The notes under the pieces were generated by a model. The model saw only the letters and a list, made by a program, of their open reading frames with translations. It ran no database searches and had not been told where the DNA came from. Source: Isoetes taiwanensis (lineage: Eukaryota > Streptophyta > Lycopodiopsida > Isoetales > Isoetaceae). Taken from it: a DNA stretch of 64,000 bases. This document shows positions 36,585-48,670 of the stretch, piece after piece (the first letter of the stretch is position 1; every line of letters starts with the position of its first letter). The translations under genes were made by a program, and so were the position numbers. The stretch spans positions 2,866,561 to 2,930,560 of the forward strand of contig JAJEKV010000092.1 of the NCBI GenBank assembly GCA_021234155.1. Direction: 5' to 3'.

Positions 36585-38470
36585 ATGGCGTCGACACTAA
36601 TTCTTTGCGGATATCTGCAGCGGGCTATGGCTATGGATTTGCATGACGGCTCGTTGGGTCTGATTCATGGTCTTGTGCACAGATTATGGCGGTTCTTGCG
36701 CTTTACAGTCCGTCCAAGCTCCGTTATAGCTGCACATGGTCTCCAATGGGGTGAATCTGGCCTAAAGAGTTCTAAAATTTCCCCATTGAATCGAATGAAG
36801 AAGAGGATCTTAAGAAATCCAGTATACTTCTGTCTAATTCCGGAACTGGAGATGAATACAGAACATGACGGCAGATTTCTTGAGGGATTCGAAAAAGCCC
36901 ACATTGTTCTGATTCATGGAATTTTTGGGCAATTTTTCGAAGGGAGATTGCAAAGTGTTTCCTCTTTTGGAAAAAAAATTGCCGCCCTTCCAATTTTTGG
37001 TGTTTCTATGTGATCAAAGAAGCAATTCCGACTGCAATTTGTTCTTCTTCCTTGAAATCCTTGCCCAAATCCAAGCAATAGACGTCTTTACCTCCCCAAA
37101 GTCACCCAGATTAAATAAGAACATGAAAATAGTTGATTCTAGCAAGAAAGCAGAAAAAAAAACAAGAGGAAGGTTCAAGCATTTGAAGAACCAGGGCCAA
37201 AAAGAAGACTTATTTGTGAAGAACCTGATGTTGTGGAAGCAAAGCATGTAAGATGTGTCAATGCAGATGAAATTTTTCCAGATTTACAATAGATCATGGA
37301 CGAGCAGTGGGGCCTAAAGATATACGGGGGTTCAAAGAATCTAGCGTGAAGCTAGAGTGGTCTGTAAACTTCTACAGGCATTATGAAATAGTTTTTGGTA
37401 AGCGGGAGGTCACCAACTGCCATGAACTTGAGTACTTTGCTCGTGAATTTGCCCTTCAACTAACAGGTAAAAAAGTAGATTGGGATACATTTAAAGTTCT
37501 GGCCAAAGATTTGGCAAAGGGAGGAGCAAAAGAATCTGCTATCACAGAAGAAATTGGGACCTCTAAATCCATATCAAAGGTCCTTAAATTGCAGCAAGGA
37601 TTTTACCCTAAGGAAGACCTTCAATTTGCAGAAACTCTGTTGAGCAGTGCCATGGATAGCTAATTAGCAGCTCTTCTAAAGTTGAAGAACTGAAAAATCA
37701 GCACGCACAACTATGTGACAACATACATAAGTTTTCAGGAAGAAAGGATGCACATGAAGAGGACCTAGCACATATTCAACAAGACATTGATAGTGTTCTT
37801 GATGACACTAAGCCTCCAGATTAGATTTTGCTCAAACCGAAAAATGTCGTGCTTTGTTGCTACTTATCGGATTTTTCAGAAAATATCCTCTAATTTGCCA
37901 GATTTAACAAGCATTTTACAAAATTTTGACCGGAAATTTTCCGGCATCTATTAAAGAAACCGGATTTTAACAACTTCAACCGGGAATTCTGGGGAGGAAC
38001 CCCCCCAATCTGGAGCCCTGCAAGAGAGACATCAAGAATGTGCTGCAGGAGGTTGAGCTTTTGATGAGGGATAGAAACAGGAAGGAAGAAACGTTGAAGA
38101 GAATTCAGGAACCATTGGAGAAAGGCATTTGGGAAAAGGAGTTATGTGAAAAGAGGATTGCAGAACTTGAGGAGGCTCATAAAGTTCAGTTTGGGTGTTG
38201 CAGACGGTATGATGCATTCTGCAGCGATTTTCCTTCAGCCCAAAACAAGCTTAATAATCTCTCCAGCACAAGAAAAATTCATATATGTGCATGGATATGT
38301 TTTTTGTAGTAATGCCCTTTGCTAATAATGAACCTATCCTAGTTGCTCCATGCGAGCATTCATTTCATGTCTTTTGTTTCTCATGTTCTATTTTTGTTGG
38401 ACTATCCTGCCCAAAAGCATGCAAATGGGACGAAAATATTTCAAAGATCTTGGGCATGTACACTGGAGGT
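36585..38470 (+). pseudogene. Decayed gene with coiled coil and Cys-rich C-terminus, family unknown
   Basis: Several plus-strand frames carry protein-like sequence in order. The first is an ATG frame at 36,585-37,013 (MASTLILCGYLQRAMAMD...). Next is a Lys/Arg-rich segment (about 37,130-37,260) and a 118-codon frame with KLEWSVNFYRHYEIVFGKRE (37,307-37,663). Helical text follows in another frame (VEELKNQHAQLCDNIHKFSG, 37,680), then a coiled-coil frame LMRDRNRKEETLKRIQEPLE (38,040-38,309). Last is APCEHSFHVFCFSCSIF...LSCPKACKW (about 38,340-38,430), reminiscent of a RING-like or related Cys/His finger. Frame changes and stops separate the blocks and no clear introns explain them all, so I treat it as a pseudogene. 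A multi-exon gene is the alternative. Confidence 0.45.
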
Positions 38471-39281
38471 AAGCAGTATTTCATAATCTATGTTTAATTT
38501 GCTGCACCCAGGGTTACTGCAATGTAGAATCCATTTACATATACATTGTTGCACTTAAGGTTTTGCTATAGCATGTAGGAGTGTACTGGTTCATTTATAC
38601 TTATAGTTCCATGGCTTGCATGTCATATATATATGTGTTTCTTACATACACACTGACCCCGATTTTTGGTCCACAGTTGTTTTTTAGTTGTACGAAAGTG
38701 TTGTTTTATGTCAAAAACAACACCAAAATGGCCCCAAAAGACCACGTGGCCCGTTTATCCGGATTTGCACAAAGGGACAGTGGTTTTTTGGCAAAAAAAT
38801 CCCACGGTGGTCTTTTGGCAGAAAAATCCACGCGTAGGAAAAATTGACATAGTTTTTGTGATTTTTTTTCAACGTGTATTTTTTTCCTTCACTGTTGTTT
38901 TTAGCGGAGCCATGCGTTGTTTATCTTCAGAATTACATGCGTAGGTTTCGATATTACCACACGTGAAAAACAAAATAACAACATGAAAGTAAGATTGTTT
39001 TTAAAAATAGTTACATGTTATTTAGCAAAGTACCACATATGTTATTAAAATCTTGCTATTGTTTTTTATGCTATTAAATATTGATTTTTTAAAATAAGGA
39101 CATGTAAAAAAGCATTATTATAACACATAGAAAAAACGAGGTGTTGTTTCCAATATGCCTTGTAACTAATGAAATATTGACATCTGTCCTACTTTTTAAA
39201 TAAACACATAGATAACAACACATAGAGATGCAAAGAAGTGATGTTTCAAATGTTGTTTTTCTCAATAATGCACACGTTCAA

Positions 39282-39407
39282 GTGTTGTTTTTGCCAAGAA
39301 AATAAAAAGCCACCCATGGCCTCTTTTAGTTTACAAAACAACACGTGTTGTTTTTGCCAAGAAAATAAAAAGCCACCCATGGCCTCTTTCAGTCTACAAA
39401 ACAACAC
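39282..39407 (+). repeat. 63-bp tandem duplication
   Basis: GTGTTGTTTTTGCCAAGAAA plus TAAAAAGCCACCCATGGCC occurs twice with two substitutions. Related GTTGTTTT-rich text surrounds it from 38,660 on. No coding signal is seen between 38,500 and 40,000. Confidence 0.9.
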
Positions 39408-40047
39408 GTAGTTTTAAATAAAATAATATTTTAATAAAATAAAAATAACCACAAATTATGTTCATATCTTAATAAAGCCTTTTGGGAATTGAACCCAAAC
39501 AATTCCATTTTAGACATAATGTTTTTTTTTTACTGCAACCAAATCTAATTTTTAAGTTTCTATTCTATTCTTAAGCAAACTACTTAACACATTTCATAAT
39601 TGTATTTTCACTGGTACAACTAAATGAATGTGCATTAAAAGGTACAATTTGTTTTTTATGTGTTCTATTATTCTGTAATAGCGTGGAGATTACATTGTGA
39701 AACTAGCGGAAACATTCTTTTATGGTACAACTTCACAATGTTTAATAGCTTGGAACTGGGATTTACTACTTTGCAAAATGTTATTGTAGATTATGATAAT
39801 GCAGCATCTCTAGACATGGGAGTCTTGTACAACTTTTCAATTATTTTGCATATACAATTAACTGCTCTATTAAATCTGCTCTATTAAGCCAATGAAATTC
39901 CCATTTACCCTAGTTGGCGTGATCCAAAGCAAACAGAGTATGTGTAGATCCGAGTGTAGCTTAAATGCTAGCAACCGCTATAGTCCTTAAGAGATCTGAG
40001 GAAAAAGGAAAAAGATAAGAATGATTCATGTTCGGGAAGGGCTACAG

Positions 40048-40076
<29 letters not shown>
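40048..40076. repeat. Poly(A) tract
   Basis: 29 consecutive A, then GGGGGG. It could be a retroposon tail (plus strand), but no body was recognised upstream. Confidence 0.9.
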
Positions 40077-40079
<3 letters not shown>

Positions 40080-40363
40080 GGGATAAAGAGATACCTTATC
40101 TGTTTTAGATAGCCTTTAATCTGTAACTCCATCATTGCAAAGAGCCAAAATGGAAAAGAGATGTATGCTGTTCTTGGCCATGCAAGGCTGGAGATGCATC
40201 ATTCCAGTGAGCTGCTGAGAGTAAATGTTGGTTACTCGATGATTTAAGCCCCATAGCAAGGCGCACAAGTCGCAAGGCAGCCATTGCTCTGCAAATCCAT
40301 CACAAAATGGATCAGATCTTGCTACACGACACAATAATCAAAGACCTGAAAGCTCATATGCTT

Positions 40364-40449
40364 AAAAAAAACCCCAACGTTTACCTTGTGATCTGCGAAA
40401 CTGCGAAAAAAAAACCCAACGTTTTACCTTGTCATAGGGAACTGCGAAA
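40364..40449 (+). repeat. ~43-bp tandem duplication
   Basis: A-run, CCCAACGTTT(T)ACCTTGT and GAAACTGCG-type text is present twice in a row. Confidence 0.75.
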
Positions 40450-40499
40450 CTTCCAAGGATTTATTGAAACAATAGAGTATTTCATAATTGCATGCAGGT

Positions 40500-41730
40500 T
40501 TCCTTTCCCAAAAGGCATTTGAATGGATTCATTCATACCAGTCCTTGGATGCCACAGAGAAATGAGCAAAACTGGGTTTGTCCAAACAGGCTAATCGCAG
40601 ATTCCAAAATATCCTTATGTATGGTAAGCATAAGCTTTTTTTGTCTTGCCATCGCCGTAAATCCCATAGCTTACTCCAACGCTGTTCTAAAGTCCCCGAT
40701 GGCGAAACTGAGAGCCGCTACAGAGCCACCAATGCGACCCTGGCCCCAACTAGAAACATCTAGTCCATGATGGCTTAAAATCGAGAGCTGCTACAGAGCC
40801 ACCATCGCGACATCCGGGATTCAACATGCCATAGCAAAGGTCGTTATGCAGACCCTTTGTCCTCGCCATCCGATTGAGCATGCCATGGCAAAGGCGGCAA
40901 GTCGCCAAGGAGCCAAGAACGGAAGAAGGGCAAGGGGCCATGGCAAATGCGGCAAGTCGGCAAGGGAAGAATGGGATCATGATCCGCCTCGCTAATCTCT
41001 ACCACAATTCTAGAGCCAATAAGAACAAAGGGCGAGGATCGCCATCTTGGCCATTCATCTTATTAATCCTAGCCGTTGGATGTTATATTGTTTTCCCACA
41101 CCAGAATGACCACTATTTTTTTCCTCAACATATGTTTTATTCCTCGGCATATATGGTTTAATTGTTTCTCTCTTTCAATCAAAATAGCTTTGACATGGCA
41201 ATGCCCATGTAGTTGAGTTGATGTAGGCACTCAAGCCTTGTTACTGTAACATTATTATCTATCTGAAGCCAACTTTTATCTTAAATTTCGGCTTAAACCT
41301 ATGGCAAAGGGATATGAAGGCTCCAACCATCTAAGTTGGTGGCTTCTGAACCTTGATACCCTAAGATTGACTAGAGTATAGGCGAGCATCGTTCCAAGGA
41401 GGGCTGAAACGAAAGATTGCATAACATATTTTGGGTCGTTCTTCTCGACCATTCTATATAATGCAGCTTTATCATGCGTTGCATAAAACTATCATTTTTT
41501 CTTTTTCACGCGTGACCAAACCATTAATTGAGTTCTCCATTATATTCATTGATTGATGGTTTTTTACTCCATTTTCCCATTTCTGCCATCACTTTGTCAT
41601 CTCCTTTTGATCTGCTTGGCTAAATTGTCCAATTTCCTATTTTTTGACCTAGAAAACCCCTTTGTACAAAGATTAACCTAGTCATTTACTACCAAAAGTG
41701 TATAAAATTCTTTGTTATCATAACATGCCA
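40500..41730. other. Stretch without recognised gene
   Basis: It contains a diverged internal duplication around 40,690-40,960 (CATGGCAAAGGCGGCAAGTC and CATGGCAAATGCGGCAAGTC at 40,882 and 40,940). No domain or transposon end was seen. Confidence 0.45.
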
Positions 41731-41734
41731 CATG

Positions 41735-41945
41735 TGACTAGTGACATGGCATGCCAAATCAAAGAAGGTGAAGTTCGACTAGGCCAAAATGATAAAAGAT
41801 GTACGCCTTTGATTTTTCATTGATGACATAGACATGATGACTAGGATTTTTGCAAGAAATTGATAAAGCAAGAAATACAACTACCTTCGTAGTTCTCTGT
41901 GGAGGAATTTGGTAAGGGATAGAGGGAACTTTAAGAACTTAAATA
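41735..41945 (+). repeat. Outer copy of the foldback arm sequence
   Basis: GTGACATGGCATGCCAA, GACTAGGCCAAAA, GATGACTAGGA, TTTGGTAAGGGATAGAGGGA and AACTTTAAGAACTTAAA follow the same order as at 43,480-43,715, with small gaps. It is in the same orientation as the left arm and lies outside the palindrome. Confidence 0.8.
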
Positions 41946-42279
41946 AGTTTTTGTTACCAAAAGGGCCTTCGTGCTTAATATCAACTTGTGGTGGTAATTC
42001 TCAATAGGTATTCGTATGTTGGTGATATAAGTCCCCCGATAGGGTATAGTTATGTTTGTGTGGTATGTTATTGTCTTCCCTTACCTTCTTAGTCACGGAG
42101 TAATCCCCAAGGGTCAAGGGTTTGACTAGTTGCTTCATGGAAAAAGACTTGTGGCATGTTTTGACCCCATCATGTCAATGGGTACCAAAACCAATCCTGT
42201 GGTTTTCATCTACCAAATTGTACAACGCCAATGCATACCAAATTCTCAGGATGAGCCCTGGGAGTTGTTCCCCACCCAG

Positions 42280-43480
42280 GCTCAAACATGCCGTAGGAGG
42301 AAACATATGCCAGGAAAAATCAAACATGCCACCTGGGCTCCAACATGCCAAGGTGGCTCAAACATGCCAGGGTGGCTAAATGGCATGTTGGAATCTAGGT
42401 GGCATGTTGGAGCCTAGGTGGCATGTTTGAGCCATCTTGGCATGTTGGAGGCTAGGTGGCATGTTTGAGCCATCTTGGCATGTTGGAGTCTAGGTGGCAT
42501 GTTTGAGCCATCTTGGCATGTTGAAGCCTAGGTGGCATGTTGGAGCCATGTTTGAGCCACCTTGGCATGTTTGAGCCTAGGTGGCATGTTTGAGCCTAGC
42601 TGGCATGTTGTAGCCTAGGTGGAATGTTGTGAGCCACCTTGGCATGTTTGAGCCTAGGTGGCATGTTGGAGCCACCTTCGCATGTGAGCCACCTTGGCAC
42701 GTTGGAGCCGCATGAATGTTTGAGCCACCTTGGCATGTTGGAGCCCACATGGCATATTTGAGGCACCTTGGCATGTTGGCACCTTGGCATGTTGGCACCT
42801 TGGGCACCTTGGCATGTTGGCACCTTGGCATATTTGAGGCACCTTGGCATGTTGGCCCACATGGCATATTTGAGGCACCTTGGCATGTTGGCACACATGG
42901 CACGTGGGCTCCAACATGCCCAACATGCCAAGGTGGCTCTAACATGCCACCTAGGCTCAAACATGCCAAGGTGGCTCCAACATGCCACCTAGGCTCCAAC
43001 ATGACAAAATGGCTCAAACATGCCACCTAGGCTCCAACGTGCTCAAACATGCCACGCGGGCTCCAACATGCCACCTATGCTCCAACTTGCCAAGGTGGCT
43101 CAAATATGCCACGTGGGCTCCAACATGCCACCTAGGCTCCAACATTCCTAGGTGGCTCAAACATGCCACCTAGGCTCAAACATGCCATGCAGGCTCACTT
43201 AGGCTCCAACATGCCAAGGTGGCTCCAACATGCCACCTAGGCTTAAATATGCCAAGTTGGCTCAAAGATGCCACCTAGGCTCCAACATGCCATTGTGGCT
43301 CTAACATGCCACCTAGGCTCAAACATGCCAAGGTGGGCTCAAACATGCCAAGTGGGCTCAAACATGCCACCTAGGCTCAAACATGCCAAGGTGGCTCCAA
43401 CATGCCATCTAGGCTCCAACATGCCAAGGTGGCTCAGGCATGCCACCTAGGCTCAAGCATGCCACCCAGGCACCCCAAGT
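42280..43480. repeat. Left satellite array (19-bp monomers, internally inverted)
   Basis: Monomers of about 19 bp alternate between CATGTTGGAGCCTAGGTGG and CATGTTTGAGCCACCTTGG. At 42,280-42,370 and from 42,905 to 43,480 the array runs as the complement (CCAACATGCCACCTAGGCTC), while 42,376-42,900 runs in the opposite direction. The array therefore contains two polarity switches. Because 19 is not a multiple of three, every frame is open over long stretches; these are not genes. Confidence 0.95.
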
Positions 43481-44799
43481 GGTGACATGGCATGCCAAGT
43501 AAGCAAGGTCATGTTTTGACTAGGCCAAAAATGAAAAGATGTCCATTTTTGGTCTTTTCATTGGGTGATGTTGGCAAATTAGAGGTGACATGGCTAGATG
43601 ATGGTGACATGGATATGATGACTAGGACTTTATGCAAGAAATATGATAACCTTTGAAATTTTTGTAGAGGAGTTTGGCAAGGGATAGAATAGAGGGATCT
43701 TGAAGAACTTAAAGCGCTGACACCCTTCCCCAAATCGAACCAGGCCAGGACTTTGTGCAGCTTTCACCACGGGGGAGAGGCCGACCCCAAGAGATGGACC
43801 TCGAAAGGTTGTCGAGGCACCTTTCCTATCGGGCCCTCGGGGAGGGCAAATACCAATCCCTCCCCCCTTCCTCGAGCTTAATTTTCCTATCCGGATCGTT
43901 GAATCCATCATTCAAGTAACTCCGCTTCGAGCGTGCTCAAAAATCCAAGATCCGGCCCGAGAACTTATCAAACCACGGGCGTCCGGCGGGTTGACCGCGT
44001 AGAAAACCAAGTGTTTTATCGATCGGGCAGTACAAAGGCTCTGGAATGGAGATTCGACTTCGCCACATCGTCCGGAATGGCGAAATTACCCCAGGAACCA
44101 AGTTACATGGTCATTTTTGGCAACGAAAGAAACACGAACCCTCTACATAGCGGTATTCCGCAGCCACCTCCTAGGCCAATTGACTCTAACGTGTTGGACA
44201 TGAGCTACTTTGGTGCTTCTTGGAGAAGGGTGGTCTTCACGCCTACCTAAACTTGGTCCCCAGGGTAATGTCGACATTTTGAGTCCATTGGCAGAGTCAG
44301 TTTATGGTTTTGGAGTGGGAGAGTTGCCCGTCCATGGCCAGGGGCCTTCGGGAGAGGACCTTTGGGGCTTAACCCTTCCCGGAAGGTTTTAAGGGTCCGT
44401 CTTCACGGCACCTTCCCCACGTGATGACATTGTGCAAGATCCCAGAATCGACCACTAGGATCTGCCTCCCAAATTTAAACCACGTGTGTTGCTAGGTTAT
44501 TGAAAGGTTTGCATTATGGTCGAGCATTGGTCGGTTGCACCCCATGGACATGGTCGACGCAGTTGAAAAATGTGAAGCAATAATAGGAACTGAGGGAACG
44601 GGATTTGGATTTATCTTCCCAAGGTGGCAATTAGAAGTCAAGAGCACCTTTGCGGTGGCAAAATTGTTTGGGATCATTCTATGGCTAATAGATCCAAACC
44701 TCTGTTATTTCAAGCAGCCTTGGCTCGATACATGTTTAGAAAGATGCACCTAGTTATTCAAGAAAAGCGACCGCGTTTGGCCTCCAAAACATAAACCCC
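43480..44799. repeat. Left arm of 1.3-kb inverted repeat
   Basis: It pairs in reverse complement with 44,821-46,155. Shared blocks read inward include GACATGGCATGCCAAGTAAG, GAACTTAAAGCGCTGACACC, CTTCCCCAAATCGAACCAGG, GATTCGACTTC..CC, CTAGGCCAATTGACT, AATGTCGACATTTTGAG, the GTTGCTAGGTTATTG word, and AAGCGACCGCGTTTGGCCTC. The arms differ by substitutions and small gaps, so the palindrome is not recent. It contains the SINE-like module at 43,726-43,830. Confidence 0.9.
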
Positions 44800-44820
44800 G
44801 TGTGTTGCTAGGTTATTGTA

Positions 44821-46155
44821 GGGTTTATGTTTCGAGGCCAAAACGCGGTCGCTTTCTTGGATAACTAGGTGCACCTTTTCTAAACATGCATACGAGCCAT
44901 GTCAATCGAATAACGGTTTTGATCTATTAGCCATCCCAAATGATCCCAAACAATTTTGCTAATGCAAAAGGCGCTTGATTTCTAATTGCCACATTGGGAG
45001 CGTGATAAATCCAAACCCCATTCCGCCGGCCTTATTGCTTCGAAGTTTTCAACTGCAGCTTTCGACCATGTCCCAAGTGCACCGACTAAAACTCGACCTC
45101 CATAACGTGAACCCTTCAATAACTTAGCAACACACGTGGTTTACGCTTTGAGGCCATATCCTAGTCGATTCGACCAGACCTTGCAAGAATGTCATCGTAG
45201 AGGGAGGGTGTTGACGCCGTAAGAAGCACCCTTTAAAACCTTCCTCCGGAGCAGCCGCCCCCAAAGGTCCTCTCTCCTGAAGGCTCCCGCCACGCACGGC
45301 AACTCTCCCACCTGCACTGAACCGACACCGCCAATGGACTCAAAATGTCGATATTACCCTCGAGACCAAGTTTCGTGGGAGCGTAAGACCACCCCTTCTC
45401 CAAGAAGTGCCAAAGTCGCCATGTCCAAATGTGTTCGTAGTCAATTGGCCTAAGAGGTGGCCGCAGAATCACCGCCATGTAGAGGGTTCGTGGTTTCTTT
45501 CGCTTGCAAAAAATGACCGTGATAACTTGGTCCCTAGGGTAATTTCTGGCATTTCGATGATATGGGGAAGTCGAATCCATTCCTGGAGTCTTTGTAATCG
45601 CCCCGAAAAGATAAAACATTTGGGTTTCTACATCGCCGATCGCAGACGCCACTCATGTTTGATAAGTTCTCTGACCGATCTTTGATTTTTTTGAACCCGC
45701 CAAAGCAAAAGTTACTTGAATGCCGGATTCAATGGTCGGATAGGGAAACCGAGCCCGGAGGGGAGGGGCATTGGCATTTGCCCTCCCGGAGGAGCGCTAA
45801 GGTGAAAGGTCGCCTTGACAACCTTTCTAAGGTCCTGCCTCCTGGTCCCACCTCTCCCTCCGTGAGGAAGCCGCAAAGTCTTGGCCTGGTTCGATTTGGG
45901 GAAGGGTGTCAGCGCTTTAAGTTCTTCAAGTTCCCTCTATTCTATCCCTTGCCAAACTCCTCTACCAAAAATTTCAAAGCTTATCATATTTCTTGCATAA
46001 AGTCCTAGTCATCATATCCATGTCACCATCATCTAGCCATGTCACCCAAAATTTACTAACATCACCCAATGAAAAGACCAAAGATGGACATCTTTTCATT
46101 TTTGGCCTAGTCAAAACTTGACCTTGCTTACTTGGCATGCCATGTCACCACTTGG
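44821..46155. repeat. Right arm of 1.3-kb inverted repeat
   Basis: It begins at the 21-bp central spacer (44,800-44,820) with GGGTTTATGTTTCGAGGCCA and mirrors the left arm out to CTTACTTGGCATGCCATGTC at about 46,125. The minus-strand frame at 45,233-45,652 is open for 139 codons, but its counterpart in the other arm is broken, which argues against coding. Confidence 0.9.
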
Positions 46156-48190
46156 AGTGCCCAAATGGCCTAGGTGGCATATTGGTGCCTAGGTGGCATG
46201 CCTGAGCCACCTTGGCATGTTGGAGCCTAGGTGGCATGTTGGAGCCTAGGTGGCATGCCTGAGCCACCTTGGCATGTTGGTGCCTAGGTGGCACGCCTGA
46301 GCCACCTTGGCATGTTTGAGCCACCTTGGCACCTAGGTGGCATGTTTGAGCCACATGTTGCAACCACCTTGGCATGTTGGAGCCCACGTGGCATTATGGA
46401 GTCCACGTGGCATGTTTGAGCCACCTTGGCACGTTGGAGCCTAGGTGGCATGTTGGAGCCCACCTTGGCATGTTTGAGCCACCTGGCATGTTTGAGCCTA
46501 GGTGGCATGTTGGAGCCTAGGTGGCATGTTTGAGCCACCTTGGCATGTTTGAGCCTAGGTGGCATGGTGGAGCCACCTTGGCATGTTGGAGCCACCTTGG
46601 CATGTTTGAGCCTAGGTGGCATGTTTGAGCCACCTTGGCATGTTGGAGCCCACGTGGCATGTTGGAGCCTATGTGGCATGTTGGAGCCCGCGTGGCATGT
46701 TTGAGCTATCTTGGCTTGTTTGCGCCACCTTGGCATGTTTGAGCCAAGGTGGCATGTTGGAGTCTAGGTGGCATTTTTGAGCCACCTTGGCATGTTGGAG
46801 CTTACGTGGCATGTGTGAGCCACCTTAGCATGTTTGAGCCTAGGTGGCATGTTGGAGCCTAGGTGGCATGTTAGAGCCTAGGTGGCATGTTAGAGCCTGC
46901 CACGACAAAGATGTTGGAGGCTAGGTGGTGATGTTTGAGCCACCTTGTCATGTTTGAGCCTAGGTGGCATGTTGGAGCCTAGGTGGCATGTTATTGGAGC
47001 CTAGGTGGCATGTTGGAGCCCACGTGGCATGTTTGAGCCACCTTGGCATGTTTGAGCATGTTGGAGCCTAGGTGGCATGTTTGAGCCACCTTGGCAAGTT
47101 GGGGCATAGGTGGCATGTTGGAGCCCACGTGGCATGTTTGAGCACGTTGGAGCCTAGGTTGGAGCCATGGTGGCATATTGGAGCCTAGGTGGCATGTTGG
47201 AGCCACCTTGGCATGTTTGAGCCTAGGTGGCATGTTAGAGCCACCTTTGGCATATTGGAGCCCACGGGCATGTTGGAGCCAAGACGTGGCATGTCTGACC
47301 CACCTTGGCATGCTGGAGCCTAGATGGCATGTTGGAGCCTAGGTGGCATGTTGGAGCCCACGTCATGTTTGAGCCACCTTGGCAAGTTGGAGCATAGGTG
47401 GCATGTTGGAGCCCGCGTGGCATGTTTGAGCATGTTGGAGCCTAGGTGGCATATTTGAGCCATTTTGTCATGTTGGAGCCTAGGTGGCATGTTGGAGCCA
47501 CCTTGGCATGTTTGAGCCTAGGTGGCATGTTAGAGCCACCTTGGCATGTTGGAGCCCACGTGGCATGTTTGAGACACCTTGGCATGTTGGAGCCTAGGTG
47601 GCATGTTGGAGCCTAGGTGGCATGCTGGAGCCTAGGTGGCATGTTGGAGCCCACGTGGCATGTTTGAGCCACCTTGGCATGTTGGAGCCTAGGTGGCATG
47701 TTGAAGTCCATGTGGCATGTTTGAGCCACCTTGTCATGTTGGAGCCTAGGTGGCATGTTTGAGCCACCTTGGCATGTTGGAGCCTAGGTGGCATGTTTGA
47801 GCCAACGTGGCATGTTTGAGCCACCTTGGCATGTTTGAGCCTAGTTGGCATGTTGAAGCCCATGTGTCATGTTTGAGCCACCTGGGCATGTTGGAGCCTA
47901 GGTGGCATGTTTGAGCAAACTTGGCATTCTTATGCCTAGGTGGCATGTTGTGAGCCACCTTGGCATGTTGGAGCCTAGGTGGCATTGTGGAGCCCACATG
48001 GCATGTTTGCACCGCCTTGGCATATTGGAGCCCCATGGCATGTTAGAGCCCGCTGTGGCATGTTGGAGCCACCTTGGCATGTTGGAGCCACCTTGTGTAT
48101 GTTTGAGCCACCTTGGTGGCATGTTTGAGCCACCTTGGCATGTTTGAGCCTAGGTGGCATGTTTGAGCCTAGGTGGCATGTTTGAGCCAA
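46155..48190. repeat. Right satellite array (19-bp monomers, opposite polarity)
   Basis: About 2 kb of the same monomers as the left array run as GAGCCTAGGTGGCATGTTGG and GAGCCACCTTGGCATGTTTG. Paired monomers create GGTGGC-N8-GCCACC hairpins dozens of times. Open frames such as repeated AKVAQTCHLGSNMPPRL are satellite artefacts. Confidence 0.95.
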
Positions 48191-48525
48191 GTGGACAGAA
48201 AATTTGTCCATTGCACATCCCTATGGCGTAAAAGATATGTACACTCAAATGATGATATCTTGAGTGTTTTTAACATTCTTGGTCGATATTTGAAATGACT
48301 ATCAAGGAACTTGTAGGAACATGTGGAAAGAAATTTGGCTTGATTTGGAACTAAGGTGATGGAGAGAAATTGGATATATTTTTCTCTCAATGAACCGCAA
48401 GAAAACCAGCAAATAATTTTTGAATCCCCGATTTCTATAAGGTTTTGTTGTGTGCTTTCAACTCCTACAAGTCCTAATGGGACTCGAGTGCATATGCTCA
48501 AAAATGGATTTGAGGCATAAAAAAG

Positions 48526-48670
<145 letters not shown>

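Noticed and set aside
45233-45652. 139-codon minus-strand gene in the foldback arm
   Set aside because: The matching sequence in the other arm is frameshifted and shows no codon-like conservation.
42280-48190. CRISPR-like array
   Set aside because: Monomers are contiguous without unique spacers and the sequence is plant nuclear DNA.
42577-48211. Many long overlapping open frames (Met-Pro-Pro-Arg-Leu-Gln-type repeats) on both strands
   Set aside because: They follow from a stop-poor 19-bp satellite read in all frames, with no start context or conserved unique sequence.
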